Assembly: GCA_947167535.1 (NCBI GenBank)
Contig: CAMVIL010000001.1
Span: 1 to 23,515 of the forward strand
Source of the DNA: an uncultured Ruminococcus sp.
Lineage (GTDB): Bacteria; Bacillota; Clostridia; Oscillospirales; Ruminococcaceae
Length of the DNA: 23,515 nucleotides
Reading direction: 5' to 3'
The translations under genes were made by a program, and so were the position numbers. Below the pieces are notes generated by a model that ran no database searches, was not told the DNA's origin, and was given only the letters and a program-made list of their open reading frames with translations. How positions within the stretch are numbered: position 1 is the stretch's first letter; each line of letters begins with the position of its first letter. Of the stretch, positions 1-7,731 are shown one piece after another.

Positions 1-1158
1 AGAGAGTCCCAGCGTGCCGTCCGACTCAAAGAAGTCGATATGGCAGGCGCGCTCCCATTCCTTGCCGCGCTGATTGTAGTTAGCGGGCTTTTTGCCGTCG
101 TCTTCGTCTTTGTACTCGGGCAGGTTCTTGTTATCGTCATAGACTTTGCCCTTGACGAATATGCCTGTCTCGTAGTCAAAGAGGTTCTGGGGGTCGGTGG
201 TGACGGAGATTATCGGCAGGTTGTTGTGGTTGGCGTTGCTGATACCCACGAAGTAGCTCTTGGTGACAGACTCGCTGTATCTGCCGTCGGCGCTGTATGT
301 AACGGCGCGGACAACGGTGCCCTTGTCAACGGCGCTCTTTGAGGGCTGTTTGTAGTCCCAGGGGGTTATCTCGCTTACCTTCGCCATAGTCGAGATGGAG
401 TTATCCTCGGAGCTTCTGTTGTGGATATTCAGCGGCTCGGTGTATTCTTTCCTTGTAGACGAAGTCGTAGGATCGGAGCCGTCGGTGGTATAGTAGATCT
501 TGTTGCCGGCGTCGGTCTCCATTGTGAGGTCGAAGGCCTCCTTGTACATACCGCTGTCCGAGCTGAGCAGAGGAGCGTTGCAGGGGATCGCCGATGCGGC
601 CTTGTTGTTGGAAGCACCGGGAGTGGGGAAGAGCAGGCGGAAATCGCCTGTGCCGTCAGGCTGTCTTGCCCAGGTGGTATCGTCCTCGAGGGCAGGTACT
701 TCGACGGTGTCCACAGCCGTTTCGCCGTTTACGAGAGCCAGCTTTACGCCGCTGCCCGCGAGGTTATAGCCTGTATTCGGCACCGAAGCGTCGCCGTTGT
801 ATGTCTTGCAGCTGAATACCAGCAGAGTCCCGCCGGCAGGCACTGTCACCTCCGTGAAGGTGTACTCGTTGCTGTCGCCCTTGACCAGCTTCCAGCCGTT
901 CAAGTTGGCGTCGGTGTTTCCGCCGTTGTAGAGCTCTATCCAGTCGCAGAACTCTCCGTTTTTGTCAACGGCAGCGGTAGTGTTGCCGTTGGTTCCCTTA
1001 TTGCCCGTGCAGACCTCGTTGATGAAAAGCTGAGCGCTTCCCGCCGTCAGTGAGGACGGTGCTTCGCCAAGGCTTGCAAAAGCGGGTACTGCTCCCGAAG
1101 CTGAGAGCATTGCTGCCGCGGATATCATAGATACCACGCGGCGTGTCATATCGTTCAT
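1..1158 (-). CDS. Secreted CotH-family protein with lamin-tail and chitobiase-like domains (3' end outside window)
   Basis: The frame is open from ATG at 1158 to the window edge (386 codons) and has no stop, so it is partial. The start follows a GGAGG at 1166-1170. Residues 1-28 look like a signal peptide: MNDMTRR, a hydrophobic stretch, then AFA before the likely cut. Residues about 44-180 resemble a lamin-tail domain (LFINEV, DWIELYN, LNGWKL). Residues about 200-235 match a chitobiase/hexosaminidase C-terminal-like Ig fold (IYYTTDGSDPT, residues 216-226). From about residue 314 (LPIISVTTDP, then NYNQRGKEWER) it enters the CotH kinase-like fold. CotH proteins include spore-coat kinases and extracellular proteins of cellulolytic ruminococci, some with dockerins. 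The catalytic part and any dockerin lie outside the window. Its exact function is not shown; the export call is firm. Confidence 0.8.
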   Translation of the reverse strand, partial: MNDMTRRVVSMISAAAMLSASGAVPAFASLGEAPSSLTAGSAQLFINEVCTGNKGTNGNTTAAVDKNGEFCDWIELYNGGNTDANLNGWKLVKGDSNEYTFTEVTVPAGGTLLVFSCKTYNGDASVPNTGYNLAGSGVKLALVNGETAVDTVEVPALEDDTTWARQPDGTGDFRLLFPTPGASNNKAASAIPCNAPLLSSDSGMYKEAFDLTMETDAGNKIYYTTDGSDPTTSSTRKEYTEPLNIHNRSSEDNSISTMAKVSEITPWDYKQPSKSAVDKGTVVRAVTYSADGRYSESVTKSYFVGISNANHNNLPIISVTTDPQNLFDYETGIFVKGKVYDDNKNLPEYKDEDDGKKPANYNQRGKEWERACHIDFFESDGTLGLS

Positions 1159-1262
1159 AAAGATCCCTCCGATCATAATAGTCATACCAGTGTAAGATTT
1201 TTACATTGCCTACAAAAAACAGCGATCTTATGCAGGCGATTTGCGTAAAGTTATACAATAAT

Positions 1263-1291
1263 ATTCTACCACATTGAGGGCTGTATGTCAA
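1263..1291 (-). promoter_or_regulatory. Sigma-A-type promoter for the CotH-family gene
   Basis: Read on the minus strand, TTGACA (1286-1291) and TAGAAT (1263-1268) are separated by exactly 17 bases. This predicts transcription starting near 1256 and a leader of roughly 98 bases before the ATG. It lies downstream of the spoVAC stop, so the CotH-like gene can be expressed independently of spoVAC and under vegetative conditions. Confidence 0.75.
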
Positions 1292-1332
1292 TTGTAATGA
1301 TAAGAGAAAAACGGTATCGACGTTTGATTATT

Positions 1333-1770
1333 TTAAACAAAAAGGGCGTATAATATACCGTAGGCTACACCCGCGGCTGTGCCGTAGAGGATTACGGGAC
1401 CTGCGATGGAGAATATCTTGGCTCCGACTCCCAGTACGTAGCCTTCCGTTTTGAACTCGACGGCGGGGGCGGCGACGGCGTTGGCGAAGCCTGTGATCGG
1501 CACGAGAGTCCCCGCGCCTGCGTGCTTGGCGATCTTCTCGTACTTCCCGAGTGCGGTGAGAAGCACCGACAGCGCGATAAGCGTCACCGAGCACCATGCC
1601 GAGGCGCTCTTGCTGTCGGCACCCATCAGCTTGTACAGCTCGGTGAGCGTCTGTCCCAGCAGGCATATCGTCCCGCCGATAGCGAAAGCCTTGGCAACGT
1701 TCAGATACCACCTGCTGTTTTTTGAGGCTCTCTCTGCCATCTGCGCATACTGTTCCTTTGAAATGTTCAT
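1333..1770 (-). CDS. spoVAC: Stage V sporulation protein AC (SpoVAC-like membrane protein)
   Basis: The protein has 145 residues, close to the usual SpoVAC length. A short charged N-terminus leads into four hydrophobic segments (about residues 25-45, 58-75, 84-100 and 118-142). Family signatures are visible: VAKAFAIGGTICLLGQ, HAGAGTLVPITGFANA, and EFKTEGYVLGVGAKIF followed by AGPVILYG. SpoVAC is part of the inner-membrane SpoVA channel, which moves dipicolinic acid into the developing spore and out at germination. SpoVAE is the closest alternative, but the extended N-terminal region and the EFKTEG motif favour SpoVAC. The ATG is preceded by AAGGTGATATT. The usual partners spoVAD and spoVAE do not follow; the next gene is the CotH-like gene about 175 bases on. 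The family call is strong. Whether the strain makes spores is not shown. Confidence 0.88.
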   Translation of the reverse strand: MNISKEQYAQMAERASKNSRWYLNVAKAFAIGGTICLLGQTLTELYKLMGADSKSASAWCSVTLIALSVLLTALGKYEKIAKHAGAGTLVPITGFANAVAAPAVEFKTEGYVLGVGAKIFSIAGPVILYGTAAGVAYGILYALFV

Positions 1771-1816
1771 AATATCACCTTTTTAAATGGTATAGTCAGG
1801 GAGCTTTCCCCGAGGT

Positions 1817-1845
1817 TAGTATTCCCCTCTGTATGCCGATTATTC
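1817..1845 (-). promoter_or_regulatory. Possible sporulation sigma-G/F-type promoter for spoVAC
   Basis: On the minus strand GAATA (1841-1845) and AATACTA (1817-1823) are 17 bases apart. This compares with the forespore sigma-G pattern GNATR, 17-18 bases, CATNNTA, with one mismatch at the first base of the -10. No good sigma-A promoter was found upstream of spoVAC. Such short motifs occur by chance, so this is tentative. Confidence 0.35.
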
Positions 1846-1858
1846 GCTTCCCTGCGGA

Positions 1859-1887
1859 TTGACAAGCGGGAAACTAAGTGATATAAT
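1859..1887 (+). promoter_or_regulatory. Consensus sigma-A promoter for recG
   Basis: TTGACA (1859-1864), a spacer of 17 bases and TATAAT (1882-1887) form a perfect consensus promoter. Transcription should start near 1894. The leader carries GGGAGG at 1914-1919, about 7 bases before the recG ATG. It is divergent from the spoVAC upstream region. Confidence 0.85.
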
Positions 1888-1926
1888 ATATATTCAATAG
1901 TATACTTAACAGAGGGAGGTGACGGT

Positions 1927-3969
1927 ATGGACTCGAGACTTGAACGCGAGATAACCTATCTCAAGGGCGTAGGCCCCAAAAAGGCTGAGATTTTTAATAA
2001 GGTAGGGGTCGATACCGTCTATGACCTGCTCCAGTACTGTCCGCGGGATTATATCGACCTCTCGGAACCGACGGCGCTTGCCGATATCCGTCCCAATACC
2101 GAGGAGCCGCAGGCGGTGCGGGTGAGACTGGTCAAGAAGCTTCCCGTTGCGCGTATCCGCAAGGGACTGACTATCTGCAGGGCGGTCTTTACCGACGATA
2201 CCGCCGACATCACCGTTACCTTGTTTAATCAGGACTATTTGTTCGGGAATATGCAGGAGGATAAGCAGTACGTGCTTTACGGCAAGGTGACGGGGAATAT
2301 GCTCCGTCCCGAAATGGCGTCGCCGATGATCTTCGCAGGGGATTCGGAAGACCTTATCGTTCCCGTCTACCCGCTGACCGAGGGTCTGTCTCAGGCATTC
2401 GTCAGAAAAGAGGTCAAGGCGGCGCTCGACCTGCTGGGCGGCGACTCCCCCGATATCATGCCGCAGTATATTCTGGATAAGATAAAACTCCCCTCGCTGA
2501 TGTACGCGTGGGAGAACGTTCACTTCCCGCGGTCGGTGTTCAGCGCCGTCGAAGCGCGGAGAAGGCTGATATTCGATGAGTTTTTCATATATTCGCTGGC
2601 GATAGCGTACCGCCGTACCGTCTCGGACGAGGTCTCGGATTACGTCATGAAGCGGCACAGCATGAAGCCTTTCAAGGAGATTCTCCCCTTTGAGATGACG
2701 GGCGCTCAGATGAACGCCGCCGCCGACTGCGGCAGGGATATGATGAGCGGACACCGCATGAACAGACTCATTCAGGGAGACGTCGGCTCGGGAAAGACTG
2801 TGGTGGCGGCGTGTATGGCGTACTTTACCTTTAAAAACGGCTACCAGTCCTGCCTGATGGCGCCTACCGAGATACTGGCGGCACAGCATTTTGAGACTTT
2901 CAAGAGATTCCTCGAACCCTTCGGGGCGAAGGTCTGCCTGCTCAGCGGCGGACTGAGAGCCAAGAAAAAGAAAGAGACCCTCGCGGGGATATCCGACGGG
3001 ACTTATGATGTCGTAGTCGGCACCCACGCGCTTTTCTACGGCGACGTGCAGTTCAAAGACCTGGCACTCGTCATTACCGACGAACAGCACCGCTTCGGCG
3101 TTGAACAGCGCAAGAAGCTGTCGGCAAAGGGGCGCAATCCGCACACCATCGTCATGTCCGCCACTCCCATACCCCGCACGCTTGCGCTCATGCTATACGG
3201 CGACCTTTCGGTGTCGGTGATAAACGAGCTCCCCTCGGGACGCAAGCCTGTGCAGACCTACGCCGTCAGCGGGAAAATGCGGGAGCGCGCCTACGGATTC
3301 GTAAAAAAACAGCTGGACGCGGGACATCAGGGGTTCATCGTCTGCCCCGCCGTCGAGGAGAGCGAGCTCGACATCAAGAACGCCAAGAGCTACTACGAGG
3401 AGCTGAGCGCAGGCGAGTTCGCCGACTACAAGCTGGGGCTTCTTTACGGCAAGATGTCGGCGGCCGACAAGCAGGCGGTGATGGACGCCTTCAAGGAGGG
3501 CTTCCTCGACCTGCTGGTGTCGACTACGGTAGTCGAGGTCGGCGTGGGCGGTGCGAATGCCACCATCATGGGGGTGGAGAATGCCGACCGCTTCGGGCTT
3601 TCACAGCTGCACCAGCTGAGAGGACGAGTCGGGCGCGGCGGTGACGAGGCGTTCTGCATACTGATAACCGACAACACCTCCCCCGAGAATGTGAAGCGTA
3701 TGAAAGCGATAAGCGGCACGAACGACGGCTTCAAGGTGGCGGAGGAGGATCTGCGGCTGAGGGGACCCGGGGATTTCTTCGGGACGAATCAGCATGGTCT
3801 GCCTGCGTTCAAGATCGCCGATCTGACGCGGGATACGGAGCTTCTGGAGCGGGCGCAGAAGTTATCGGCGCAGGTGATCGAGGAAGATCCTGCGCTGGCG
3901 AAGAATAAGAATCGTGATCTGAGCAAGCTGGTGGAAGTGCTGCTGAAGCGCGGCGCGGAGATCAGCTAA
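1927..3969 (+). CDS. recG: ATP-dependent DNA helicase RecG
   Basis: The protein has 680 residues, the normal length for RecG. The N-terminal part begins with an LKGVGPKKA helix-hairpin-helix-like motif, followed by the wedge (OB-fold) domain up to about residue 160. The helicase core has Walker A GDVGSGKT at 284-291, the DEQH box at 385-388, a SATPIPRT motif III, and motif VI QLHQLRGRVGRGG at 560-572. The TRG-like region follows with RGPGDFFGTNQHG. RecG is a monomeric double-stranded DNA translocase that reverses stalled forks and processes Holliday junctions and R-loops. The ATG has a strong GGAGG and a consensus promoter. A small membrane protein gene follows 74 bases downstream without an obvious terminator and may be cotranscribed. 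All key motifs are intact. Confidence 0.97.
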   Translation: MDSRLEREITYLKGVGPKKAEIFNKVGVDTVYDLLQYCPRDYIDLSEPTALADIRPNTEEPQAVRVRLVKKLPVARIRKGLTICRAVFTDDTADITVTLFNQDYLFGNMQEDKQYVLYGKVTGNMLRPEMASPMIFAGDSEDLIVPVYPLTEGLSQAFVRKEVKAALDLLGGDSPDIMPQYILDKIKLPSLMYAWENVHFPRSVFSAVEARRRLIFDEFFIYSLAIAYRRTVSDEVSDYVMKRHSMKPFKEILPFEMTGAQMNAAADCGRDMMSGHRMNRLIQGDVGSGKTVVAACMAYFTFKNGYQSCLMAPTEILAAQHFETFKRFLEPFGAKVCLLSGGLRAKKKKETLAGISDGTYDVVVGTHALFYGDVQFKDLALVITDEQHRFGVEQRKKLSAKGRNPHTIVMSATPIPRTLALMLYGDLSVSVINELPSGRKPVQTYAVSGKMRERAYGFVKKQLDAGHQGFIVCPAVEESELDIKNAKSYYEELSAGEFADYKLGLLYGKMSAADKQAVMDAFKEGFLDLLVSTTVVEVGVGGANATIMGVENADRFGLSQLHQLRGRVGRGGDEAFCILITDNTSPENVKRMKAISGTNDGFKVAEEDLRLRGPGDFFGTNQHGLPAFKIADLTRDTELLERAQKLSAQVIEEDPALAKNKNRDLSKLVEVLLKRGAEIS

Positions 3970-4043
3970 GCAAATAAACGGGAACGCTGCAACCGGCCGC
4001 TCGGCAGTAGACTGCCATAACCGAACGGAGAAAGGAAAAAAGC

Positions 4044-4607
4044 ATGAGATATGAAGATCAATTCAAATACTGGATATTCAGACTGGTGCTGCTCGTAAGC
4101 GCCGACCTTATGGGACTGGTCGTCGGGAAACTGCTGCTCTGGGTGGTGGCGTCATTCCTGCCCTTCGGTATGCTGGGGGTCAAACAGTTCCTCATAAGCG
4201 ATATGACGGGATCTGTTGTGGCGGCGCTGACTATGACTGTGCTTCTGGGTCTCGTCTTCCGCGACGACGGCAAAAAACACGCCGCCTACGAGGACATGGA
4301 TCTTATTCTCGTGACGATCAGCGCTATGCTGCTGCTGGCTGTGTACTTTATCCCCGTGATATTCTATAACCCCGCTGACAGCACCAAGGTCATGGATACG
4401 CTGTACTATATGTTCTATTTCCCCTGCCGCTGGGTCATGGTCGGATTCGGTGCCGATATCAAGACCGCTGCCGCTGTCGGTATCGGAGTGATACTTGCGG
4501 TACAGCTGGTGATATACAATTATAAATATACTTCGTATAAGAAAAAACACCCGTTTATGTTCAAGGAATCCGACTCCGAACAGCAGGATGATGCTGAGAC
4601 CGCCTGA
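4044..4607 (+). CDS. Four-helix integral membrane protein of unknown function
   Basis: This is a 187-residue protein that I do not recognise. Hydrophobic segments are visible at about residues 10-38, 52-70, 86-108 and 141-160. Between the second and third lies a short charged cytoplasmic-type loop (RDDGKKHAAYEDMD). The C-terminus is hydrophilic and ends in an acidic run (ESDSEQQDDAETA). The ATG is preceded by GGAGAAAGGA. It follows recG by 74 bases in the same direction. That gap holds only a small GGCAG/CTGCC hairpin without a T-run, so readthrough from recG is likely. The pilus promoter starts about 150 bases after its stop, so it is probably not part of the pilus operon. A role cannot be given from sequence. 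Confidence 0.8.
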   Translation: MRYEDQFKYWIFRLVLLVSADLMGLVVGKLLLWVVASFLPFGMLGVKQFLISDMTGSVVAALTMTVLLGLVFRDDGKKHAAYEDMDLILVTISAMLLLAVYFIPVIFYNPADSTKVMDTLYYMFYFPCRWVMVGFGADIKTAAAVGIGVILAVQLVIYNYKYTSYKKKHPFMFKESDSEQQDDAETA

Positions 4608-4758
4608 ATGTGCAGAATTGTTTTTTATAACTATATTGCTATCTGTGAAGTGCACAAAAATAAGTAAAAATACTGACTTTGTTCAAGTTTAGTAAAAATG
4701 TATAAATGGGCGCTCTATATTTTGTTAAAAAAGTTATTGAAAAAATCTATCCTAACGC

Positions 4759-4787
4759 TTGAATTGAACTGAAAAAAATGTTATAAT
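4759..4787 (+). promoter_or_regulatory. Extended -10 promoter of the pilus operon
   Basis: TTGAAT (4759-4764), a 17-base spacer and TATAAT (4782-4787) are present. TG at 4779-4780 completes an extended -10 (TGTTATAAT). Transcription should start near 4794 and leave a leader of about 95 bases before pilC that carries a stem-loop. This is the only strong promoter found ahead of the pilC-to-pilW gene run. A second, weaker AT-rich candidate (TATAAA, about 4701) lies upstream and was not counted. Confidence 0.75.
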
Positions 4788-4828
4788 TAAGAAAATACGT
4801 TTTGTGCTTACGCTGAGAGGTACTTAGT

Positions 4829-4858
4829 GCTTTACAGTGCAAAAGCATTTTGCAAAGC
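4829..4858 (+). promoter_or_regulatory. Stem-loop in the pilC leader
   Basis: TGCAAAA (4838-4844) and TTTTGCA (4848-4854) form a 7-bp stem around a GCA loop. GCTT (4829-4832) can pair with AAGC (4855-4858) to extend it across a bulge. It lies between the promoter and the pilC GGAGG (4871-4875). There is no T-run, so it is not a terminator. It could be a regulatory RNA structure or a DNA operator. Confidence 0.45.
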
Positions 4859-4888
4859 GTGTTAACAGGTGGAGGTGTAACGTATTAT

Positions 4889-6088
4889 ATGAGAAATTAC
4901 AGCTATGTTGCTAAGGATTCTCAGGGTAAGACCATAAAGGGTGTTATCGAGGCAGAAGATCAGCAGCAGGTGCAGGAAAAGATCTATGAGCAAGGTCTGT
5001 TCCTTATCAGCGCGACAGAGGCACTCGGCGGCGTAAGACGGGAAGGCGTCCATAGATTCACAGTTAAGGATCTGGCATTTTCCTGCCGACAGCTGGCGGC
5101 GATGCTTACCTCGGGTCTGACGATCGTTAAGGCTCTTGACATTATGTACAAGGAAGAGTCGAATAAGGGCGCGAAGTCGGTATGGCTCGCTCTTTACGAG
5201 GACGTTAACAAGGGCTCAAGCTTTACGGAAGCGCTGCTTAACCGCGGCGGTAGCTTCCCTGACTTTATGATAAGCATGATCGACGCGGGTGAATCGGCGG
5301 GTAACCTCGATATCACGGTACAGCGTCTTTCCGATTTCTATGCTAATCAGAACAAGACACAGAATACCATTAAGGGCGCTATGATGTATCCTATCATACT
5401 CGGCGTTCTGACAATCGTAATGGTAATCGGTATGTTTACATTTATCATGCCTATATTCGCAGGACTTATGTCTGAGGATCAGATGCCGCCTCTGTCAAGA
5501 GCACTGTTCGGATTCTCAAACTTCCTGAAAACAAAATGGTATGTGCTCATCATCGCGATAGCGTTAGTTATACTGGCGATACGCTACGCACTGAAGACAC
5601 CTGCTATCCGACTCAGGTTTGATATGATAATCCTGAAAATGCCGGCGGTCGGTCCTCTGGTCGTAAAGATCTACGAGGGCAGATTCTCCAGAACTCTTTC
5701 GTCTCTGTATTCCAGCGGTATCCCGATGGTAGATTCGCTTCAGCGTGCATCGTCGGTACTGGGTAATTCATATGTCGATAAGATGTTTATACAGGTTATC
5801 GACGAAGTTAAACAGGGTTCGCCTATGTCTCTGGCTATCGCTAAGACTGAGATATTCGAGGGTATGTTTACCTCGATGATCTACGTCGGCGAAGAGTCGG
5901 GTGCTCTTGATGAGATACTCGAGAAGACTGCGGACTACTACGAGGAAGAATCTGACGCAGCTGTTAAGCGTCTGGTTGCTCTGCTCGAGCCTGTGATGAT
6001 CATCATCATGGGCGGCGCGATAGGTCTTTGCCTTGCGGGTATCTTCCCGCTGCTGTATGGCGGTATCGGCGCACTTGAGAACTCGTAA
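4889..6088 (+). CDS. pilC: Type IV pilus inner-membrane platform protein PilC
   Basis: The protein has 399 residues, the usual PilC/GspF size. It starts with the family's short leader MRNYSYVAKDSQGKTIKG. Two T2SSF-type repeats follow, the first from about residue 58 (VKDLAFSCRQLAAMLTSGLT) and the second from about 260. Membrane segments are at about 168-190, 217-234 and 372-393. PilC is the polytopic platform on which PilB and PilT act to add or remove pilins. A TTG 39 bases upstream in frame was rejected as start because it has no ribosome site and adds 13 residues unlike the family. The ATG at 4889 has GGAGG at 4871-4875, with a rather long spacing of 13 bases. It is the first gene of the pilus operon. 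Confidence 0.93.
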   Translation: MRNYSYVAKDSQGKTIKGVIEAEDQQQVQEKIYEQGLFLISATEALGGVRREGVHRFTVKDLAFSCRQLAAMLTSGLTIVKALDIMYKEESNKGAKSVWLALYEDVNKGSSFTEALLNRGGSFPDFMISMIDAGESAGNLDITVQRLSDFYANQNKTQNTIKGAMMYPIILGVLTIVMVIGMFTFIMPIFAGLMSEDQMPPLSRALFGFSNFLKTKWYVLIIAIALVILAIRYALKTPAIRLRFDMIILKMPAVGPLVVKIYEGRFSRTLSSLYSSGIPMVDSLQRASSVLGNSYVDKMFIQVIDEVKQGSPMSLAIAKTEIFEGMFTSMIYVGEESGALDEILEKTADYYEEESDAAVKRLVALLEPVMIIIMGGAIGLCLAGIFPLLYGGIGALENS

Positions 6089-6112
6089 TAATACTACTGG
6101 GAAATTTAATAT

Positions 6113-6145
6113 GGCGGCTCGGCGGGCGTTTCCCGCCGTACTGCC
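6113..6145 (+). promoter_or_regulatory. GC-rich intercistronic stem-loop between pilC and pilMN
   Basis: CGGCGGG (6120-6126) pairs with CCCGCCG (6132-6138) around CGTTT. GGCGG (6113-6117) pairs with CTGCC (6141-6145), including one G-U pair, across a 2-base mismatch. The result is a stable 12-bp stem. No T-run follows and the next ribosome site is only about 15 bases on. A role in mRNA processing or stability is more likely than termination. Confidence 0.6.
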
Positions 6146-6174
6146 AACAATATTTAGAAGAGGTGAAGGAATAA

Positions 6175-7731
6175 ATGCTGTCATTTGATATTTCTGATAG
6201 ACAGATAAACATTGTAAAAGGTGATAACACCGGCGTAAAGATCAAGATCGACAGATCTCTTACGGTTGATATTCCGGAGGATATGATCATTAACGGTGAG
6301 GTTGTAAATCTTTCCGGTCTTGCAGATCTTCTGGTCTCCAATCTTAAGTCTCAGTCGATGATGGATAAGGAAGCTGTTGTAACTTTCTCGTCCAGCAACA
6401 TAGTATTTAAGGAACTTATCGTTCCTAAGGCAAAGGGTAATGACTTCCTGAACATGGTACAGAACCAGATGCAGCAGGAAATGGGTATTACCGATGACTA
6501 CTCTATCTCCTACACTATCGTAGGTGAGGCGGGCGCTGATAACGCAGGCTCGCAGAAGGTACTGGCTACCGCTTGTCCTTCCAACGTAGTTGAAGGCTTC
6601 AGAAAGCTGTTCAACATCATGTCCATCTCGCTGAAGTCTGTTAACATCAGCTGTAACTCCATCTCCCGTATCGTTCTTGCTGAGAAGCAGAACCTCGAGA
6701 AGATGCCTCTGCTGGTTTGCCAGATAGACGACAACTTCCTCGGACTGACACTGTTCGAGAACGGTCAGATGGCATTCGCAAGATACGAGCCTATCTCTCA
6801 GGAGGACTATGAGTCGGAGGAATACCTCACCGAGGCTATCAGTGAGAACATCTTCCGTATGGAACAGTTCAACAAGGCAAGAGGCGGCCCGGGTCTTTCC
6901 AACGTAATCCTTTACGGTAAGATCGATGACTTCATCAAGCTGGTTGACGCTCTTGACGCTCTCGACGTTAGAGCTACTGTACTGGGAGTTCCTTCTCAGA
7001 TCACCGGTTATGAGAACTTTGAGTTTACCGTATTCGCTAACGCTATCGGTGCTCTTTACAGAAGAAACAAGGCTACCGAGCGTATCAACCTGCTGGAGGT
7101 TGATCAGGCAACCGGTAAGGGCGGCTCCAGCGCTTCCGCTACTACACTTATCACTCTGGCTATCGCAGTTGGTGCATCTGTCGCTTTGGTTGCTGGTATC
7201 ACCGGTATCATCCGTATCCGTGAGAACAGCATAAATAAGCAGATCGATGAGGTAAACGCTCAGATCGAAGAGTGCAATAAGATCATCGCCGAGAATCAGA
7301 AGCTCCATGATTATATGATCGTCATCAATCAGTATCAGGAAGCTGTTGATCTTGCTAAGGAGAATATGGATACACTTCCTCTTATCAAGAAGGAGATCTT
7401 TGATCAGATCGACGCTGACCTGAAGGATACAAAGGGCGGCGGAAAGAAGAAGGGTGAAGCCGGAGAGATCATCTACACCGGTTTCAGCTATGACAGAGGT
7501 TCCGGTACTATCCGTATCAGCAATGTACAGCTGCCTGAGCAGAAGACTGCTAATGATTTTGTAAAGACTGTTGTTGATACCGGCTATTTTGCAGACGTTA
7601 CCTACGGCGGTTATGTGGGCACCGGCGAAGAAGGCAACCCCGTTATTATTTCGAGTGTTGATCTTGTTTTAAAGGATGTGCCCAAGGAGGATAGCTCCGA
7701 AGAAGCTGCAACAGAGGAGGTAACTGAATAA
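6175..7731 (+). CDS. PilM-PilN fusion protein (type IV pilus alignment complex)
   Basis: This 518-residue protein joins two proteins that are usually separate. Residues 1 to about 300 are PilM-like, an actin-like cytoplasmic ATPase fold (start MLSFDISDRQINIVKG; later NVILYGKIDDF). At residues 304-307 the INLL motif appears, which in separate systems is the N-terminal tail of PilN that docks into the PilM cleft. Then come a transmembrane helix (about 323-348), a coiled coil (about 350-385), and a C-terminal periplasmic-type domain as in PilN (about 390-505). The tail is acidic. GspL of type II secretion has the same fused plan. In pili this complex links the cytoplasmic motor to the platform. 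The start has AGAGGTGAAGGA just upstream. The stop overlaps the start of the PilO-like gene by one base (TAATG). The fusion is direct reading; the function is from the family. Confidence 0.85.
   Translation: MLSFDISDRQINIVKGDNTGVKIKIDRSLTVDIPEDMIINGEVVNLSGLADLLVSNLKSQSMMDKEAVVTFSSSNIVFKELIVPKAKGNDFLNMVQNQMQQEMGITDDYSISYTIVGEAGADNAGSQKVLATACPSNVVEGFRKLFNIMSISLKSVNISCNSISRIVLAEKQNLEKMPLLVCQIDDNFLGLTLFENGQMAFARYEPISQEDYESEEYLTEAISENIFRMEQFNKARGGPGLSNVILYGKIDDFIKLVDALDALDVRATVLGVPSQITGYENFEFTVFANAIGALYRRNKATERINLLEVDQATGKGGSSASATTLITLAIAVGASVALVAGITGIIRIRENSINKQIDEVNAQIEECNKIIAENQKLHDYMIVINQYQEAVDLAKENMDTLPLIKKEIFDQIDADLKDTKGGGKKKGEAGEIIYTGFSYDRGSGTIRISNVQLPEQKTANDFVKTVVDTGYFADVTYGGYVGTGEEGNPVIISSVDLVLKDVPKEDSSEEAATEEVTE

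Noticed and set aside
40..1053. Plus-strand open frames in the first kilobase
   Set aside because: They are shadows of the CotH-family gene, which has a signal peptide, recognisable domains, a ribosome site and a promoter on the minus strand.
1290..1332. Terminator after spoVAC
   Set aside because: Only a 5-bp AAACG/CGTTT pairing with a 7-base loop is present; too weak to call.
3998..4011. GGCAG-TAGA-CTGCC hairpin between recG and the membrane protein gene
   Set aside because: Only 5 bp and without a T-run, so not called a terminator.
4791..4888. Cyclic di-GMP riboswitch ahead of pilC
   Set aside because: Such riboswitches precede pilus genes in some clostridia, but the conserved class I or class II core was not found in this leader of about 95 bases.
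4850..4888. TTG start for pilC 39 bases upstream
   Set aside because: It lies inside the leader hairpin, has no ribosome site, and adds residues unlike the family start MRNYSYVAKD.
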